Source of the DNA: CAVPLU01 sp050012535
GTDB lineage: Archaea > Thermoproteota > Bathyarchaeia > 40CM-2-53-6
Length of the DNA: 21,194 nt
Assembly: GCA_050012535.1 (NCBI GenBank)
Contig: JBEKGZ010000064.1
Location: forward strand, 1 to 21,194
Direction of reading: 5' to 3'
Part shown: one piece after another, positions 1-6,716 of the stretch
Layout: every line of letters begins with the position of its first letter
Position numbering within the stretch: the stretch's first letter is position 1
Position numbers and translations under genes: made by a program
Notes under the pieces: model-generated
What the model was told of the DNA's origin: nothing
What the model saw: only the letters and a program-made list of their open reading frames with translations
Databases searched by the model: none

Positions 1-183
1 CGACTTCTCCATTATCGCGAGGAGCTTCTCCTTGTGAGCGAGTTCAGCCTCTGCGAGTTCGCTTAGCAACGCCTTCGATGAGGGCAACTTCGCTATTCGC
101 TGTGCTTTGACATAGAGTGCATGAGATTCTTCTTCAATCTTGATCGCGCCCTCAAGGATCTTCTTCAATAGAGCCTCGGACAT
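1..183 (-). CDS. Ferritin-like / rubrerythrin-type protein (partial)
   Basis: The first 61 codons of a gene that runs off the left edge of the window; the start is ATG at 183-181. The peptide (MSEALLKKILEGAIKIEEES...) is all-helical and rich in Glu, with an acidic first helix (IEEESHALY) and a second helix reading ELAEAELAHKEKL. This Glu-rich two-helix pattern, with E and H spaced as in ExxH, is typical of the ferritin-like diiron domain of rubrerythrins, which act in peroxide or iron handling. The C-terminal half, with the remaining ligands, is outside the window, so a redox role is an inference. No strong Shine-Dalgarno is visible upstream. A catalase lies in the same window but is 19 kb away and need not be linked. 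Confidence 0.7.
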   Translation of the reverse strand, partial: MSEALLKKILEGAIKIEEESHALYVKAQRIAKLPSSKALLSELAEAELAHKEKLLAIMEKS

Positions 184-344
184 GGCCGGTATGCACCCTA
201 CGTTTTGTCGAATTGATCGTCAGCTTAGAAAAAGGTTGCACTCGTAGACCAATCGAGACTCAGCATGCGTAAACCTGGAGTAGACTTTGCGCGGTGCCAG
301 TCGCAGCCAGCGTCAGGGCGCCAGTTACGACCGCGATCTGCTTG

Positions 345-866
345 CTACAACAGTATCCCAGTGATTCTGACTCCGAACTCTTTGGAGCCTGCGGGGATGT
401 CTTTGGCGATCATTCGCATTGCCTCCGTGAGCACTTTGTCCATTTGCTGGCGCTCATTGACTTCAAGGGCTCGTTCTCGAGTCACATTGAATATGCCGAG
501 ACAATGGGACTTGCTGAATGGCCCGATAGCGGTCACTTCGACCGCGTAGTCTCTCACAAGATGTTTGGCTTTTGGCGCGGCTATCCTTCGGTATTCATTC
601 ACTTTCTCTTGTTGATCTTCAAGAGCTCTGGCGTACTCCAGACCCTCGTCAGTGACGCGATATTGTGCGTCACGTCTCTCAACGAAGCCGCGATGAACCA
701 AACTGTCGAGGTGCTTCGCCAAAGTCCTCGATGAAACGTGGGTCTGATTCAGGATCTGTGTGAAGGTCGAGGAATGGGTTGAGCTAATAGCCTTCAATAT
801 CTTACCTAGGCTAGCTTTTTCTCTTAACTCGTTAGCTATTTCCAAAGGGCTTCGTATCGTGGGCAT
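345..866 (-). CDS. Winged-helix transcriptional regulator
   Basis: 173-residue protein. Residues about 5-75 form a winged helix: a helix on a LGKILKAI core, then FTQILNQTHVSSRTLAKHLDSL as helix-turn-helix, then the wing RGFVERRDAQYRVTDEGLEYA. This is the ArsR/MarR-like fold common in archaeal one-domain regulators. Residues 85-173 form a second, unrecognised domain (VNEYRRIAAPKAKHLVRDYAVE...) that may dimerise or sense a ligand. The ATG at 866 is preceded on the minus strand by a GGAGGAG ribosome-binding site. The gene is divergent from the ParB-like gene at 985 and the two share the palindrome-boxed TATA element at 920-946, so it is a good candidate to control itself and that gene. The ligand is not known. 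Confidence 0.85.
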   Translation of the reverse strand: MPTIRSPLEIANELREKASLGKILKAISSTHSSTFTQILNQTHVSSRTLAKHLDSLVHRGFVERRDAQYRVTDEGLEYARALEDQQEKVNEYRRIAAPKAKHLVRDYAVEVTAIGPFSKSHCLGIFNVTRERALEVNERQQMDKVLTEAMRMIAKDIPAGSKEFGVRITGILL

Positions 867-919
867 GTCCGCTCCTCCTCCCCACCCTTACTTCGCCCGT
901 GCTGATAGCCCTTTCTCCC

Positions 920-946
920 GTGTAAAGTATATAAGCTCCTTTACAC
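920..946. promoter_or_regulatory. Bidirectional TATA promoter inside a perfect inverted repeat (operator candidate)
   Basis: GTGTAAAG (920-927) and CTTTACAC (939-946) are exact inverted copies either side of TATATAAGCTC. The core TATATAA reads as a TATA box rightward (toward 985) and as TTATATA leftward (toward the regulator at 866). Predicted transcription starts about 25 nt away on each side would leave short leaders ahead of both start codons. A third partial half-site, GAGTAAAG, lies at 948-955. A repressor bound here would block TBP/TFB at both genes. The divergent winged-helix protein is the obvious candidate; the ParB-like protein itself is the alternative. Confidence 0.75.
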
Positions 947-968
947 AGAGTAAAGTCCAAGAAAAGAA

Positions 969-975
969 GGAGGTG
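969..975 (+). promoter_or_regulatory. Shine-Dalgarno site fixing the ParB-like start
   Basis: GGAGGTG lies 9 nt before the ATG at 985. It decides between that ATG and the much longer open frame reaching back to 760, whose extra codons would cover the shared promoter and part of the divergent regulator. The ATG at 977 is followed by a stop after two further codons and is not used as a gene start. Confidence 0.8.
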
Positions 976-984
976 CATGAAAGA

Positions 985-1908
985 ATGAAGAATAAGGAGC
1001 TTGTCGAACTTGGTATCGCGCTGCTAGACCCTAATCCCTTCCAGGCCAGGATCGAGTATCCTGAGGAAGAGCTGAAAAATCTGGGTAGATCCATAAAGGA
1101 ACATGGGATGCTTGAGCCTATCATCGTACGCCCCCACAATACAAAACCAGGTTGCTTTGAGATCGCTGTGGGAGAAAGACGTGTCAGGGCTTGTAGGCTC
1201 GTGGGCATTGCCACAGTGCCAGCGATAGTCAGGAATCTCTCAGATGATGAGATGGCCCTCTATGTGCCTGTGGAGAACCTACAACGCAGAGACCTCAATC
1301 CCATCGAGGAAGCAAGAGCCTTCAGGACACTACAAGAACGAGGCTGGACTCAGCAGAAGATTGCAGACGAAGTTGGTCATGGCGTGACCAGGGACATCGT
1401 GGGACAGAGACTACGGCTGTTTGGGTTCCCACCTGAGCTGCAAGAGCTTGTGTCGCACGACACAATCACACCCGCACATGCTGAGACCATTGCAAGGCTG
1501 GCAGATGATCCACCCATACTCAAGGACACGATCTCCAAAGTAGTCAACCAGAAGTTGACGTCCAAAGAGACCGAACAGCTCGTGGGAGAACTCCTACAGA
1601 AGCAAGCACTTCACAAGGACATCCTAGACTATCTGACCAGTGAAGAATTCCTACCTACTATACAGTACCTCCTCTATACCGCAACAATAGGAAGTGACGC
1701 CTATTGCCCGTTTGACTGTGGTGAAACAGTTGTCTATGAGGAGTTCAAAGATGCAGCAGGAATGGATTGGGGCCGAACAGTGTGCAAAGAGTGTGGCTGG
1801 GAGCTTGGGTTCTGTCAGGGTCCTCTGTTTGAAATCGTGGCACGCATCAGAGAGCTTCGTGGAACCAGGAACCAACCAAAGCCTGCATCAGAAGAAACTA
1901 AGAGCTGA
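985..1908 (+). CDS. ParB/Spo0J-like protein with C-terminal zinc ribbon
   Basis: 307 residues. Residues 1-110 are a ParB N-terminal domain: NPFQAR near 17-22, LGRSIKEHGMLEPIIVR near 33-49, GERR at 63-66 (the box that in bacterial ParB forms the CTP pocket) and ENLQRRDLNPIEEA near 97-110. Residues 118-200 are the helix-turn-helix part (WTQQKIADEVG...VGQRLRLF...ITPAHAETIARL). The C-terminus differs from bacterial ParB: CPFDC (C241, C245) and CKEC (C267, C270) form a probable zinc ribbon in place of the usual dimerisation domain. No ParA gene is next to it, and no typical parS sequence was noticed. It may be a chromosome-organising or gene-regulating ParB relative rather than a segregation protein. 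It is divergent from the winged-helix regulator. Confidence 0.9.
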   Translation: MKNKELVELGIALLDPNPFQARIEYPEEELKNLGRSIKEHGMLEPIIVRPHNTKPGCFEIAVGERRVRACRLVGIATVPAIVRNLSDDEMALYVPVENLQRRDLNPIEEARAFRTLQERGWTQQKIADEVGHGVTRDIVGQRLRLFGFPPELQELVSHDTITPAHAETIARLADDPPILKDTISKVVNQKLTSKETEQLVGELLQKQALHKDILDYLTSEEFLPTIQYLLYTATIGSDAYCPFDCGETVVYEEFKDAAGMDWGRTVCKECGWELGFCQGPLFEIVARIRELRGTRNQPKPASEETKS

Positions 1909-1970
1909 CAGCATCTTGGTCAGCACCAACATGGTCGACCTCTCGCTTAGGCGTGACCGGCCGGCCACTC

Positions 1971-2010
1971 CCTTTTCCTTTTGATCCCAGCCTTTCTTCA
2001 TGTTATGAAG
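1971..2010 (+). terminator. Possible terminator after the ParB-like gene
   Basis: A T-rich stretch (CCTTTTCCTTTTG, 1971-1983) is followed by a perfect short hairpin, CTTCAT-GTT-ATGAAG (1996-2010). Archaeal transcription often ends at T-tracts, and the tRNA-Leu gene reads toward this point from the other side. A second weak hairpin, GAGCC-CAACT-GGCTC, is at 2024-2038. This is a sequence-based suggestion only. Confidence 0.35.
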
Positions 2011-2091
2011 TCAAGCTGTGGACGAGCCCAACTGGCTCATAGAGGAACGGATCTGACACGGAGGTTTGGTGCGGGGGGAGGGATTTGAACC

Positions 2092-2125
2092 CTTTCGTCC
2101 GGAATCCCGCTTCGGTTTTCCGAAT
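2092..2125 (-). other. tRNA-Leu intron 2 (34 nt, start of the T-arm)
   Basis: The central helix is TTCG/CGAA (4 bp), with 3-nt bulges AGA and AGG and a 5-bp inner helix TTCGG/CCGGA (one G-T pair). Cutting after the second base of each bulge joins GAG to GG and restores the perfect T-stem GAGGG/CCCTC. The intron can alternatively fold TTCGG-AAAA-CCGAA internally. There is no clear outer helix, so this is the relaxed form of the motif. Its place, in the 5' strand of the T-stem, is non-canonical. Confidence 0.85.
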
Positions 2126-2151
2126 CTCGAACCCCTACGGGACAGGAGCCT

Positions 2152-2173
2152 TTGGACGAAGTCTGTGACTTCT
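2152..2173 (-). other. tRNA-Leu intron 1 (22 nt, anticodon loop)
   Basis: The precursor folds as a textbook bulge-helix-bulge: GGAC pairs with GTCC (4-bp central helix), flanked by 3-nt bulges TGA and AAA, and the inner helix GAAGTC/GACTTC closes on the loop ACA. Cutting after the second base of each bulge gives CTGAGGC as the mature loop. By this rule the intron sits between anticodon bases 34 and 35, not at the usual 37/38. Because of short sequence identity the junction could also be read as 35/36 or 36/37. Confidence 0.88.
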
Positions 2174-2285
2174 CAGTCCTGCGCCTTTGACCTGGCTGGG
2201 CGACCCCCGCGTCACGGCGGTGATGATGATCCGCGCTGATTTAATGATTACCAAACAAGGGGCCTTTCATCCTCAATCTCAAAGA

Positions 2286-2292
2286 GATATAA
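2286..2292 (+). promoter_or_regulatory. TATA box of the SDR gene
   Basis: GATATAA preceded by purine-rich AAAGA (a BRE-like element). A start of transcription about 25 nt downstream would fall near 2313-2318, leaving a leader of roughly 20 nt before the GTG at 2334. This supports the short start and rules out the longer open frame that begins inside the tRNA. Confidence 0.5.
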
Positions 2293-2333
2293 CCGAACAG
2301 AAGCGCATCTCGAGTCAAATCAGGTGTCGCAGT

Positions 2334-3008
2334 GTGTTACTCACTGGAAAAGTGGCTCTTGTCACCGGAGCTTCGAGAGGAATCGGTAAAGGGATTGCAT
2401 TGGAGATGGCGAGAGAAGGCGCTGATGTCGTCGTGAACTACGCGCGGTCCGACAAGAAAGCGGACGATGTAACCCGCGATATCCAGGCATTAGGTAGGCG
2501 CGCGCTTTCAGTGAAGGCGGACGTGTCGAACCCGCGGCAGGTTGAGGCCATGCGAAAGCGAATCCTGAGGGAATTCGATGGCGTCGATATCCTGATCAAC
2601 AACGCAGGGGTGCACCATCACCTAAAGTCTTGGGAGATCGAGAGCGCCGAGTGGCGACAAGTCATTGGTGTCAACCTTGACGGCGTCTTCCTCTGCAGTA
2701 AAGCGTTCAACAAAGAGATGAGGGCAAGAAGGTGGGGACGCATCATCAACATCTCCTCAATCGTAGCATTCACAGGAACCGATCATGAGGCCCACTACGG
2801 TGCCTCAAAGGCAGCTGTCCTTGGACTTACGAAATCCCTTGCCTTAGAACTAGCAGGCTACAACATTACAGTCAACGCGATCGCACCCGGCTGGATTGAG
2901 ACCGACATGACATCAGGCATAACCCCGGATGAGAAGCTGGCATCAGAAAAGGCGAGCTTCATTACTGGACAGACGATTCACGTGAATGGCGGCGAGGCCA
3001 TGCTCTAG
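2334..3008 (+). CDS. SDR-family oxidoreductase (FabG-like), internally shortened
   Basis: 224 residues from GTG 2334, chosen because the fold starts at once (LLTGKVALVTGASRGIG) and because upstream codons overlap the promoter and tRNA. The cofactor motif TGxxxGxG is at 11-18, NNAG at 89-92, N114, the catalytic serine at 141-142 (NISS), and YxxxK with Y155 and K159. The end, ASFITGQTIHVNGG, is the classic SDR C-terminus. It is about 20 residues shorter than usual: between ITPDEKL (about 196-202) and ASEKASFITGQ the segment that in FabG-type enzymes reads like xxPLGRxGxPEEIAxAVLFL is missing, in frame. That segment forms part of the substrate-binding lid and the following helix, so the enzyme may have altered substrate use or be impaired. 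Substrate unknown; 3-oxoacyl reductase-like by family. Confidence 0.88.
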   Translation: MLLTGKVALVTGASRGIGKGIALEMAREGADVVVNYARSDKKADDVTRDIQALGRRALSVKADVSNPRQVEAMRKRILREFDGVDILINNAGVHHHLKSWEIESAEWRQVIGVNLDGVFLCSKAFNKEMRARRWGRIINISSIVAFTGTDHEAHYGASKAAVLGLTKSLALELAGYNITVNAIAPGWIETDMTSGITPDEKLASEKASFITGQTIHVNGGEAML

Positions 3009-3057
3009 CTCGAGCGTCGACAAGCCATCAATCAAGCATGAGCCGCGTTCTCTGAAG

Positions 3058-4554
3058 CTACTGGGTTTTCTCCACCCATGAGAACTTGCGCTGCAGTGTC
3101 TTCGGATAGTAAAGTCTCCAATCGAAGGCGACATCCTGCCCCCACCGATAGTAGAGGCGGGGGTCAATGTAGCTTCTGAGGGATGTGCCCAGATTGTAGT
3201 CGCGTGTCGCCTTCATCGTTTTGATCCTCATCTTCGCTGCCTTTACGGCTTCTGCAGATTTCTTCGTCTTCCTAGCTTGGAGTACTTTGAGGCGTTCCAT
3301 TTTCTTCGCTAGAGAATTTTCCCAGTTCTTTGGAAGCTTTCGCTTGTGGTTGCAGATGATTGCCGCCTCAAGGTTCGCCATTGTCGCGGCGTTCTTCTTG
3401 ACGTAGTCTGGATCATCCTTGTCGACCTTGGCAGTCTTCAGGTATTCTCCGACGACCATGGAGGCATGGTAAGTTCTGAATACTTTCGCTGAGAGTCCAG
3501 GAACAACCTCGCTTAGGAACTCGTTGACGCCGTTTGAGCGCACTCCCTCAAATATGGATGACTTCACGTTAGTCATGAACTCCCTCAGGTTCTCCACGAC
3601 CCGCTCGGGCAGTTCAACCTCCTTGTACCACCGTACAGAATCTTTTCCGAGAAAATCGAATACCACTTGTCTGTTCTCGCGAATCGTGATGTGTTCAGGC
3701 CTTAGTGTAGTGGCGCCTACGGTGTCTGCCTCATCCTTGTCTTTCTCGTCGCCGACTCTGAGCTTCAGGGCGTCAATCAGGTAGGAGACGGTGGCGACCT
3801 TTCGTCGCTTGATATCGTCCGTCTTTAGGTTCGCAATAATGTGAGCTCTTAAATCATTGATCTTGCGATCGAGCGTATTCGCCTTGTCATACTTCTCAAT
3901 GTCACGCTCCTGCTTGACTGAAGATGAATCGGCCAGCCATACGTACTTCTCTTCTCCACGGAGTTTGTCGTCCCATTTCGCGACCCACATGGAATCTGGC
4001 TGCCAAACTATCTCCTTCCAGTTGCCTGAAGGCTTAGGCGCGTCTGGTGAAAGATTCAGAACTACGTCGAGTTCAGACGGGCCTTTTTTCCATTTTCCTC
4101 TCAACGGGTGCTTACCGCGCCCCATGAAGATGGAGGAAGGCTCGGCCATGTAGTTGCCAAGATCGACCTTCTCCCCATCTACGATCGCCTGCCCATATTT
4201 CGCCTTGTTCGCCTCCCTAATCACCTTCCTCTCGGCAGCGAGATGCTTCTTCTCGTCTTTGCCCATCGTAAGTTTTCTGGCACGGTCATTCTCGACGTAT
4301 TTGATGATCTCTGAGAAGTCGAAATCCCCGGGCCCAAGCTTGCTGCTCAGTCCCAGCGCATTGGAGAAATCTCGGAAGAAGTTCTTGACGAAGACTGGAT
4401 CTTCAACGTACTCGGTTCCGAGCTTCCTAACCCATGCCACAGCCATCTCCTCTTGCTGTGGGCTCAAGACTGCAGGCTGGCCTTGAATGGTGATATTGAA
4501 GCCTTTCGGCTCATATCTCGGGAACAGAACGCCACTATGAATCAGTTGCTTCAT
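3058..4554 (-). CDS. top1: Eukaryotic-type DNA topoisomerase IB
   Basis: 498 residues from ATG 4554. It starts MKQLIHSGVLFPRYEP, matching the core-domain start of eukaryotic Top1, so the 55 further codons of open frame upstream (to 4719), which cross the promoter, are not counted. It relaxes supercoils through a 3'-phosphotyrosyl intermediate. All catalytic residues are visible by alignment to human Top1: R266 (ALKLRVGDEKDKDEADTVG), K304 (FLGKDSVRWY), R360 (KVFRTYHAS), H403 (CNHKR) and the nucleophile Y462 (SYIDPR). A Lys-rich linker coiled coil spans about 405-455. Enzymes of this type are known in Thaumarchaeota and relatives, which is the best single taxonomic marker here. The gene follows the Lrp-like regulator on the same strand after about 220 nt, with its own promoter. 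Confidence 0.96.
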   Translation of the reverse strand: MKQLIHSGVLFPRYEPKGFNITIQGQPAVLSPQQEEMAVAWVRKLGTEYVEDPVFVKNFFRDFSNALGLSSKLGPGDFDFSEIIKYVENDRARKLTMGKDEKKHLAAERKVIREANKAKYGQAIVDGEKVDLGNYMAEPSSIFMGRGKHPLRGKWKKGPSELDVVLNLSPDAPKPSGNWKEIVWQPDSMWVAKWDDKLRGEEKYVWLADSSSVKQERDIEKYDKANTLDRKINDLRAHIIANLKTDDIKRRKVATVSYLIDALKLRVGDEKDKDEADTVGATTLRPEHITIRENRQVVFDFLGKDSVRWYKEVELPERVVENLREFMTNVKSSIFEGVRSNGVNEFLSEVVPGLSAKVFRTYHASMVVGEYLKTAKVDKDDPDYVKKNAATMANLEAAIICNHKRKLPKNWENSLAKKMERLKVLQARKTKKSAEAVKAAKMRIKTMKATRDYNLGTSLRSYIDPRLYYRWGQDVAFDWRLYYPKTLQRKFSWVEKTQ

Positions 4555-4637
4555 TGATTCAACCCGCCTACACCGAAAGATCTCCTGAGATTCGAACTTG
4601 GCACGTTTTCCGAAGTTGATTTTTGGCCCTACGAGCG

Positions 4638-4667
4638 CAACAGGATCATTAAAACTCATCCCTGTTG
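4638..4667 (-). promoter_or_regulatory. Topoisomerase promoter boxed by an inverted repeat
   Basis: CAACAGG (4638-4644) and CCTGTTG (4661-4667) are perfect inverted copies separated by 16 nt. On the minus strand the spacer contains GAGTTTTAATG, a TATA-like element. Transcription would start near 4625 and leave a leader of about 70 nt before ATG 4554. The layout (half-site, TATA, half-site) suggests repression by a dimeric regulator; the Lrp-like protein encoded next door is a candidate. Confidence 0.5.
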
Positions 4668-4775
4668 TATGGAGCTCACATGTCGCCATAGAACCAAGGC
4701 GTTGCCCGCCAGGCTCCATATGGGTCGCATCGGTACGGAGACACGAAGGGAACGCTGCCGGGTTTGTCTTTCCCC

Positions 4776-5975
4776 TTATCCAGAACTTACCTTGGCGTGC
4801 TCAACGATCGCGTCGAGCGTGGCAAGGTGTCGACTCAAGTCGTATTTCCATCCGAGCTTGTCTTCGAAGAGTTCAGCCGATATGGACTGTCGAGCTTGGG
4901 TCTCAGGCCTAAGCCTGACCGCGGAGTAGTCGCATACCAGGCCTGACCTTGCCAGCTTCGACAGCATCCTGAAAAGCTCTCCAGTCTCATTGTGCGGAGA
5001 ATAGGTCCTGATTCCCAGCTTCGTTTCGCCCAGGACTTTCACGGTACGTAAGATCGGAAACATCTCTTCAGACGCTCCGAAGAATGAGTTCATGCTCTCC
5101 CCGTCCTCAAAACTCAGAAGAACCTCATACATGTCAGCTAGCTCTGGGGGATGAGCAGCCAAGTTGATGATGAAGTCTTTGATGAGACCTCTAGGGAGGA
5201 TTCTCTTATCATACCGATACTTGACAGCTTGGAGCGTGATTCCCATGGCCTTGGAGATCTCTGAAAACCTAGCACGAGCATTCAGCTCGAGCTCAGTCAA
5301 AATCAGTAGGTCCGCCTTATCTGCCTCAATAAAGTAGTTCGAGGGATCATGGATCGCCTTCGGATGGTCTTTCTTCTTGACCGAGTCGATCCATTTGTCC
5401 CATTCGAACGCCCACGTGCAGTTCACGGGGTCATACAGTCGGAAGTTCGGAAATGCATAATTATAGTCTGATACCCATACTGTCTCGCACTTTCGAACCA
5501 GCCCTCTCTCTTGAATTGCGGCCATGTACTTCTCGAATTCTCGGTCCTGTCCCTCCGGAACGGCGTGGAGCGCGTAGTGGGTGAATCCGCCTTCACATCT
5601 TGTGATTGTCTTCCAGTAGTTCGGAATCGCAAGGGCCTCGCTCACGAAATCCTCCAGTCCTGGATTCGACTCGACGAGCGTGATACACTTGCGGAGCCCA
5701 AGTTTCGCATGATCAAGATTAGCTATTGAGAGGATCCCGAATTTTTCCTCAAGTTTTCGTGTGCGGTCATACACGCTTGTGGGCGGGAGCCCTGCGGCTC
5801 TCGCAACTTCAAGAATATTCCGAGGGCCGAGCTCGTGCATCAGTCGGATGATGCGGATGTTGTTTTCGTCGAGGGCGTACATGAACTTGCCCAAGAGCCG
5901 ATAGCGTGCCTCGACCGAAAGCCGATTGATCGGTCCAGCGCCCCCCATCCCGAATGCACTCACTTTAGCTTCCAC
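4776..5975 (-). CDS. Lrp/AsnC-like regulator with two HTH domains
   Basis: 399 residues from GTG 5975. Residues about 34-80 are a first winged helix (LDENNIRIIRLMHELGP...VARAAGLPPTSVYDRTRKLEEKFGI). Residues about 90-160 look like a RAM-type or transport-regulator-like sensing fold. A second winged helix follows at about 224-270 (ADLLILTELELNARARFSEISKAMGITLQAVKYRYDKRILPRGLI), then a second alpha/beta domain. Such duplicated Lrp-like proteins are frequent in Nitrososphaeria and Bathyarchaeia. The first start could be internal (ATG at 5882), but the 5975 start sits about 25 nt from a probable transcription start. The inverted repeat at 6018-6045 suggests autoregulation. The ligand and target genes cannot be told from sequence. 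Confidence 0.82.
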   Translation of the reverse strand: MEAKVSAFGMGGAGPINRLSVEARYRLLGKFMYALDENNIRIIRLMHELGPRNILEVARAAGLPPTSVYDRTRKLEEKFGILSIANLDHAKLGLRKCITLVESNPGLEDFVSEALAIPNYWKTITRCEGGFTHYALHAVPEGQDREFEKYMAAIQERGLVRKCETVWVSDYNYAFPNFRLYDPVNCTWAFEWDKWIDSVKKKDHPKAIHDPSNYFIEADKADLLILTELELNARARFSEISKAMGITLQAVKYRYDKRILPRGLIKDFIINLAAHPPELADMYEVLLSFEDGESMNSFFGASEEMFPILRTVKVLGETKLGIRTYSPHNETGELFRMLSKLARSGLVCDYSAVRLRPETQARQSISAELFEDKLGWKYDLSRHLATLDAIVEHAKVSSG

Positions 5976-6017
5976 TCTCTTGCTTATGAAATCTGCCGTA
6001 ACTCGTCAAGTGACCTC

Positions 6018-6045
6018 ATCCGAAGTCTATTGGCGAGCTTCGGAT
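6018..6045 (-). promoter_or_regulatory. Inverted repeat around the Lrp-like gene promoter
   Basis: ATCCGAAG (6018-6025) and CTTCGGAT (6038-6045) are perfect 8-bp inverted copies with a 12-nt spacer. On the minus strand the spacer contains CCAATAGA, a weak TATA-like sequence at a suitable distance from the GTG at 5975. The half-sites are about two helical turns apart, as expected for a dimeric DNA-binding protein. Probably the operator for autoregulation. Confidence 0.5.
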
Positions 6046-6122
6046 CGATCTAATCCCACATGCCTGGGCCCGCTGCTCTACCCACGACTTTGCACCTGCC
6101 GTGTATATTCGCGGTGTCTTTC

Positions 6123-6132
6123 GTTTTATAAT
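6123..6132 (+). promoter_or_regulatory. TATA-like element upstream of the small helical protein
   Basis: TTTTATAATT is the most AT-rich stretch between the divergent genes at 5975 and 6260. A second candidate is ATCTTTAAG near 6161. Either would give a leader of 65-105 nt. The 284-nt intergenic region holds no other feature that was recognised apart from the inverted repeat at 6018-6045. Confidence 0.4.
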
Positions 6133-6259
6133 TTACGGCCCCCTGTGCACGTTAATGTGAATCTTTAAGAACGGTGGGGCATCAGCTGAACATGGGAGTG
6201 GCAGAGCGATCCTACGCGCTTCAAAACCTAGCCCTGCGCGGGCCGGAGGAGCCTCGGCA

Positions 6260-6646
6260 GTGGCAACTGCGCCTAGGGGAGTGTACGCAAGCGCAGAATA
6301 CGTATTCGAAGGGCTCTTGCACGACTCGGTGATCGAGGTATTTAACGGGATTCTAGGCAAGATCGCAGGCCAAGCCCTCGTAGAGGCGGTTGAGAGGCAC
6401 AGTCCGTCCCACACCGAGGATCCCCTCGGAAGACCTGTTCTCCTGCATCAGGCACTGATCTCCCACTTGGGCTCGGTCGCACAGGTGCTGGAGCGCAAGA
6501 TCCTGAAGACGCTGGCGGGGAAGGCCGCAGCTGGAGTTGCGCCGCAGGAGACCGATTGTGTCGACTTTGTTTCCGGGGTTGAGCAGATCAGAAAGCAGTT
6601 TCTGAGGCGCAAGAAGGCGTGCGACCAACCGCAGACAATGGAATGA
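6260..6646 (+). CDS. Small helical protein of unknown function
   Basis: 128 residues from GTG 6260, supported by a strong GGAGGAG site at 6245-6251, 8 nt before it. The protein is predicted mostly alpha-helical: FEGLLHDSVIEVFNGILGKIAGQALVEAVERH (about 16-47), ALISHLGSVAQVLERKILKTLAGKAA (about 64-90) and DFVSGVEQIRKQFLRRKKA (about 101-119). No catalytic motif or membrane segment is visible. The alternation of hydrophobic and charged positions supports a real protein; the opposite-strand open frame here is rich in Arg, Cys and Ser and looks like a shadow. It resembles small archaeal domains seen in Thaumarchaeota (output-domain-like), but this is a weak impression. It precedes the MFS gene by 70 nt on the same strand. 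Confidence 0.7.
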   Translation: MATAPRGVYASAEYVFEGLLHDSVIEVFNGILGKIAGQALVEAVERHSPSHTEDPLGRPVLLHQALISHLGSVAQVLERKILKTLAGKAAAGVAPQETDCVDFVSGVEQIRKQFLRRKKACDQPQTME

Positions 6647-6716
6647 CTTGCTTCCTGACCCGTGCTGACACTCCTTACCATCATGCTGAGCGGACGCTTC
6701 CCCGAGTCTGGCCGAA

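Larger units (their letters stand above)
2071..2210 (-). tRNA. tRNA-Leu (anticodon GAG) with two introns
   Basis: Read on the minus strand, the ends are GCGGGGG and CCCCCGC, a perfect 7-bp acceptor stem. The D-arm is GCCCAGCCAGGTCAAAGGC. With the two introns removed, the anticodon arm is CAGGA-CTGAGGC-TCCTG (anticodon GAG), the long class II variable arm is TCCCGTAGGGGTTC and the T-arm is GAGGG-TTCAAAT-CCCTC, all perfectly paired. Without removal, neither the anticodon arm nor the T-arm folds. The precursor is 140 nt, the mature RNA 84 nt; CCA is not encoded. A TATA-like TTAAAT lies about 30-35 nt upstream (2238-2245). Decodes CUC/CUU leucine codons. Confidence 0.93.

Noticed and set aside
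1955..1966. GACCGGCCGGC repeated at about 1955 and 16490
   Set aside because: A short GC palindrome seen twice in 21 kb at roughly 50% GC, with no shared context, is consistent with chance.
2187..2333. N-terminal extension of the SDR protein
   Set aside because: It would start inside the tRNA-Leu gene and cross a TATA box; the Rossmann fold begins at 2334.
4578..4600. GATTCGAAC resembling a tRNA T-loop on the minus strand
   Set aside because: The bases on either side do not pair as a T-stem and there is no acceptor stem or anticodon arm; it lies in the topoisomerase leader.
4555..4719. N-terminal extension of topoisomerase IB by 55 residues
   Set aside because: The extension covers the inverted-repeat promoter, and the fold of the family begins at MKQLIHSGVLFPRYEP.
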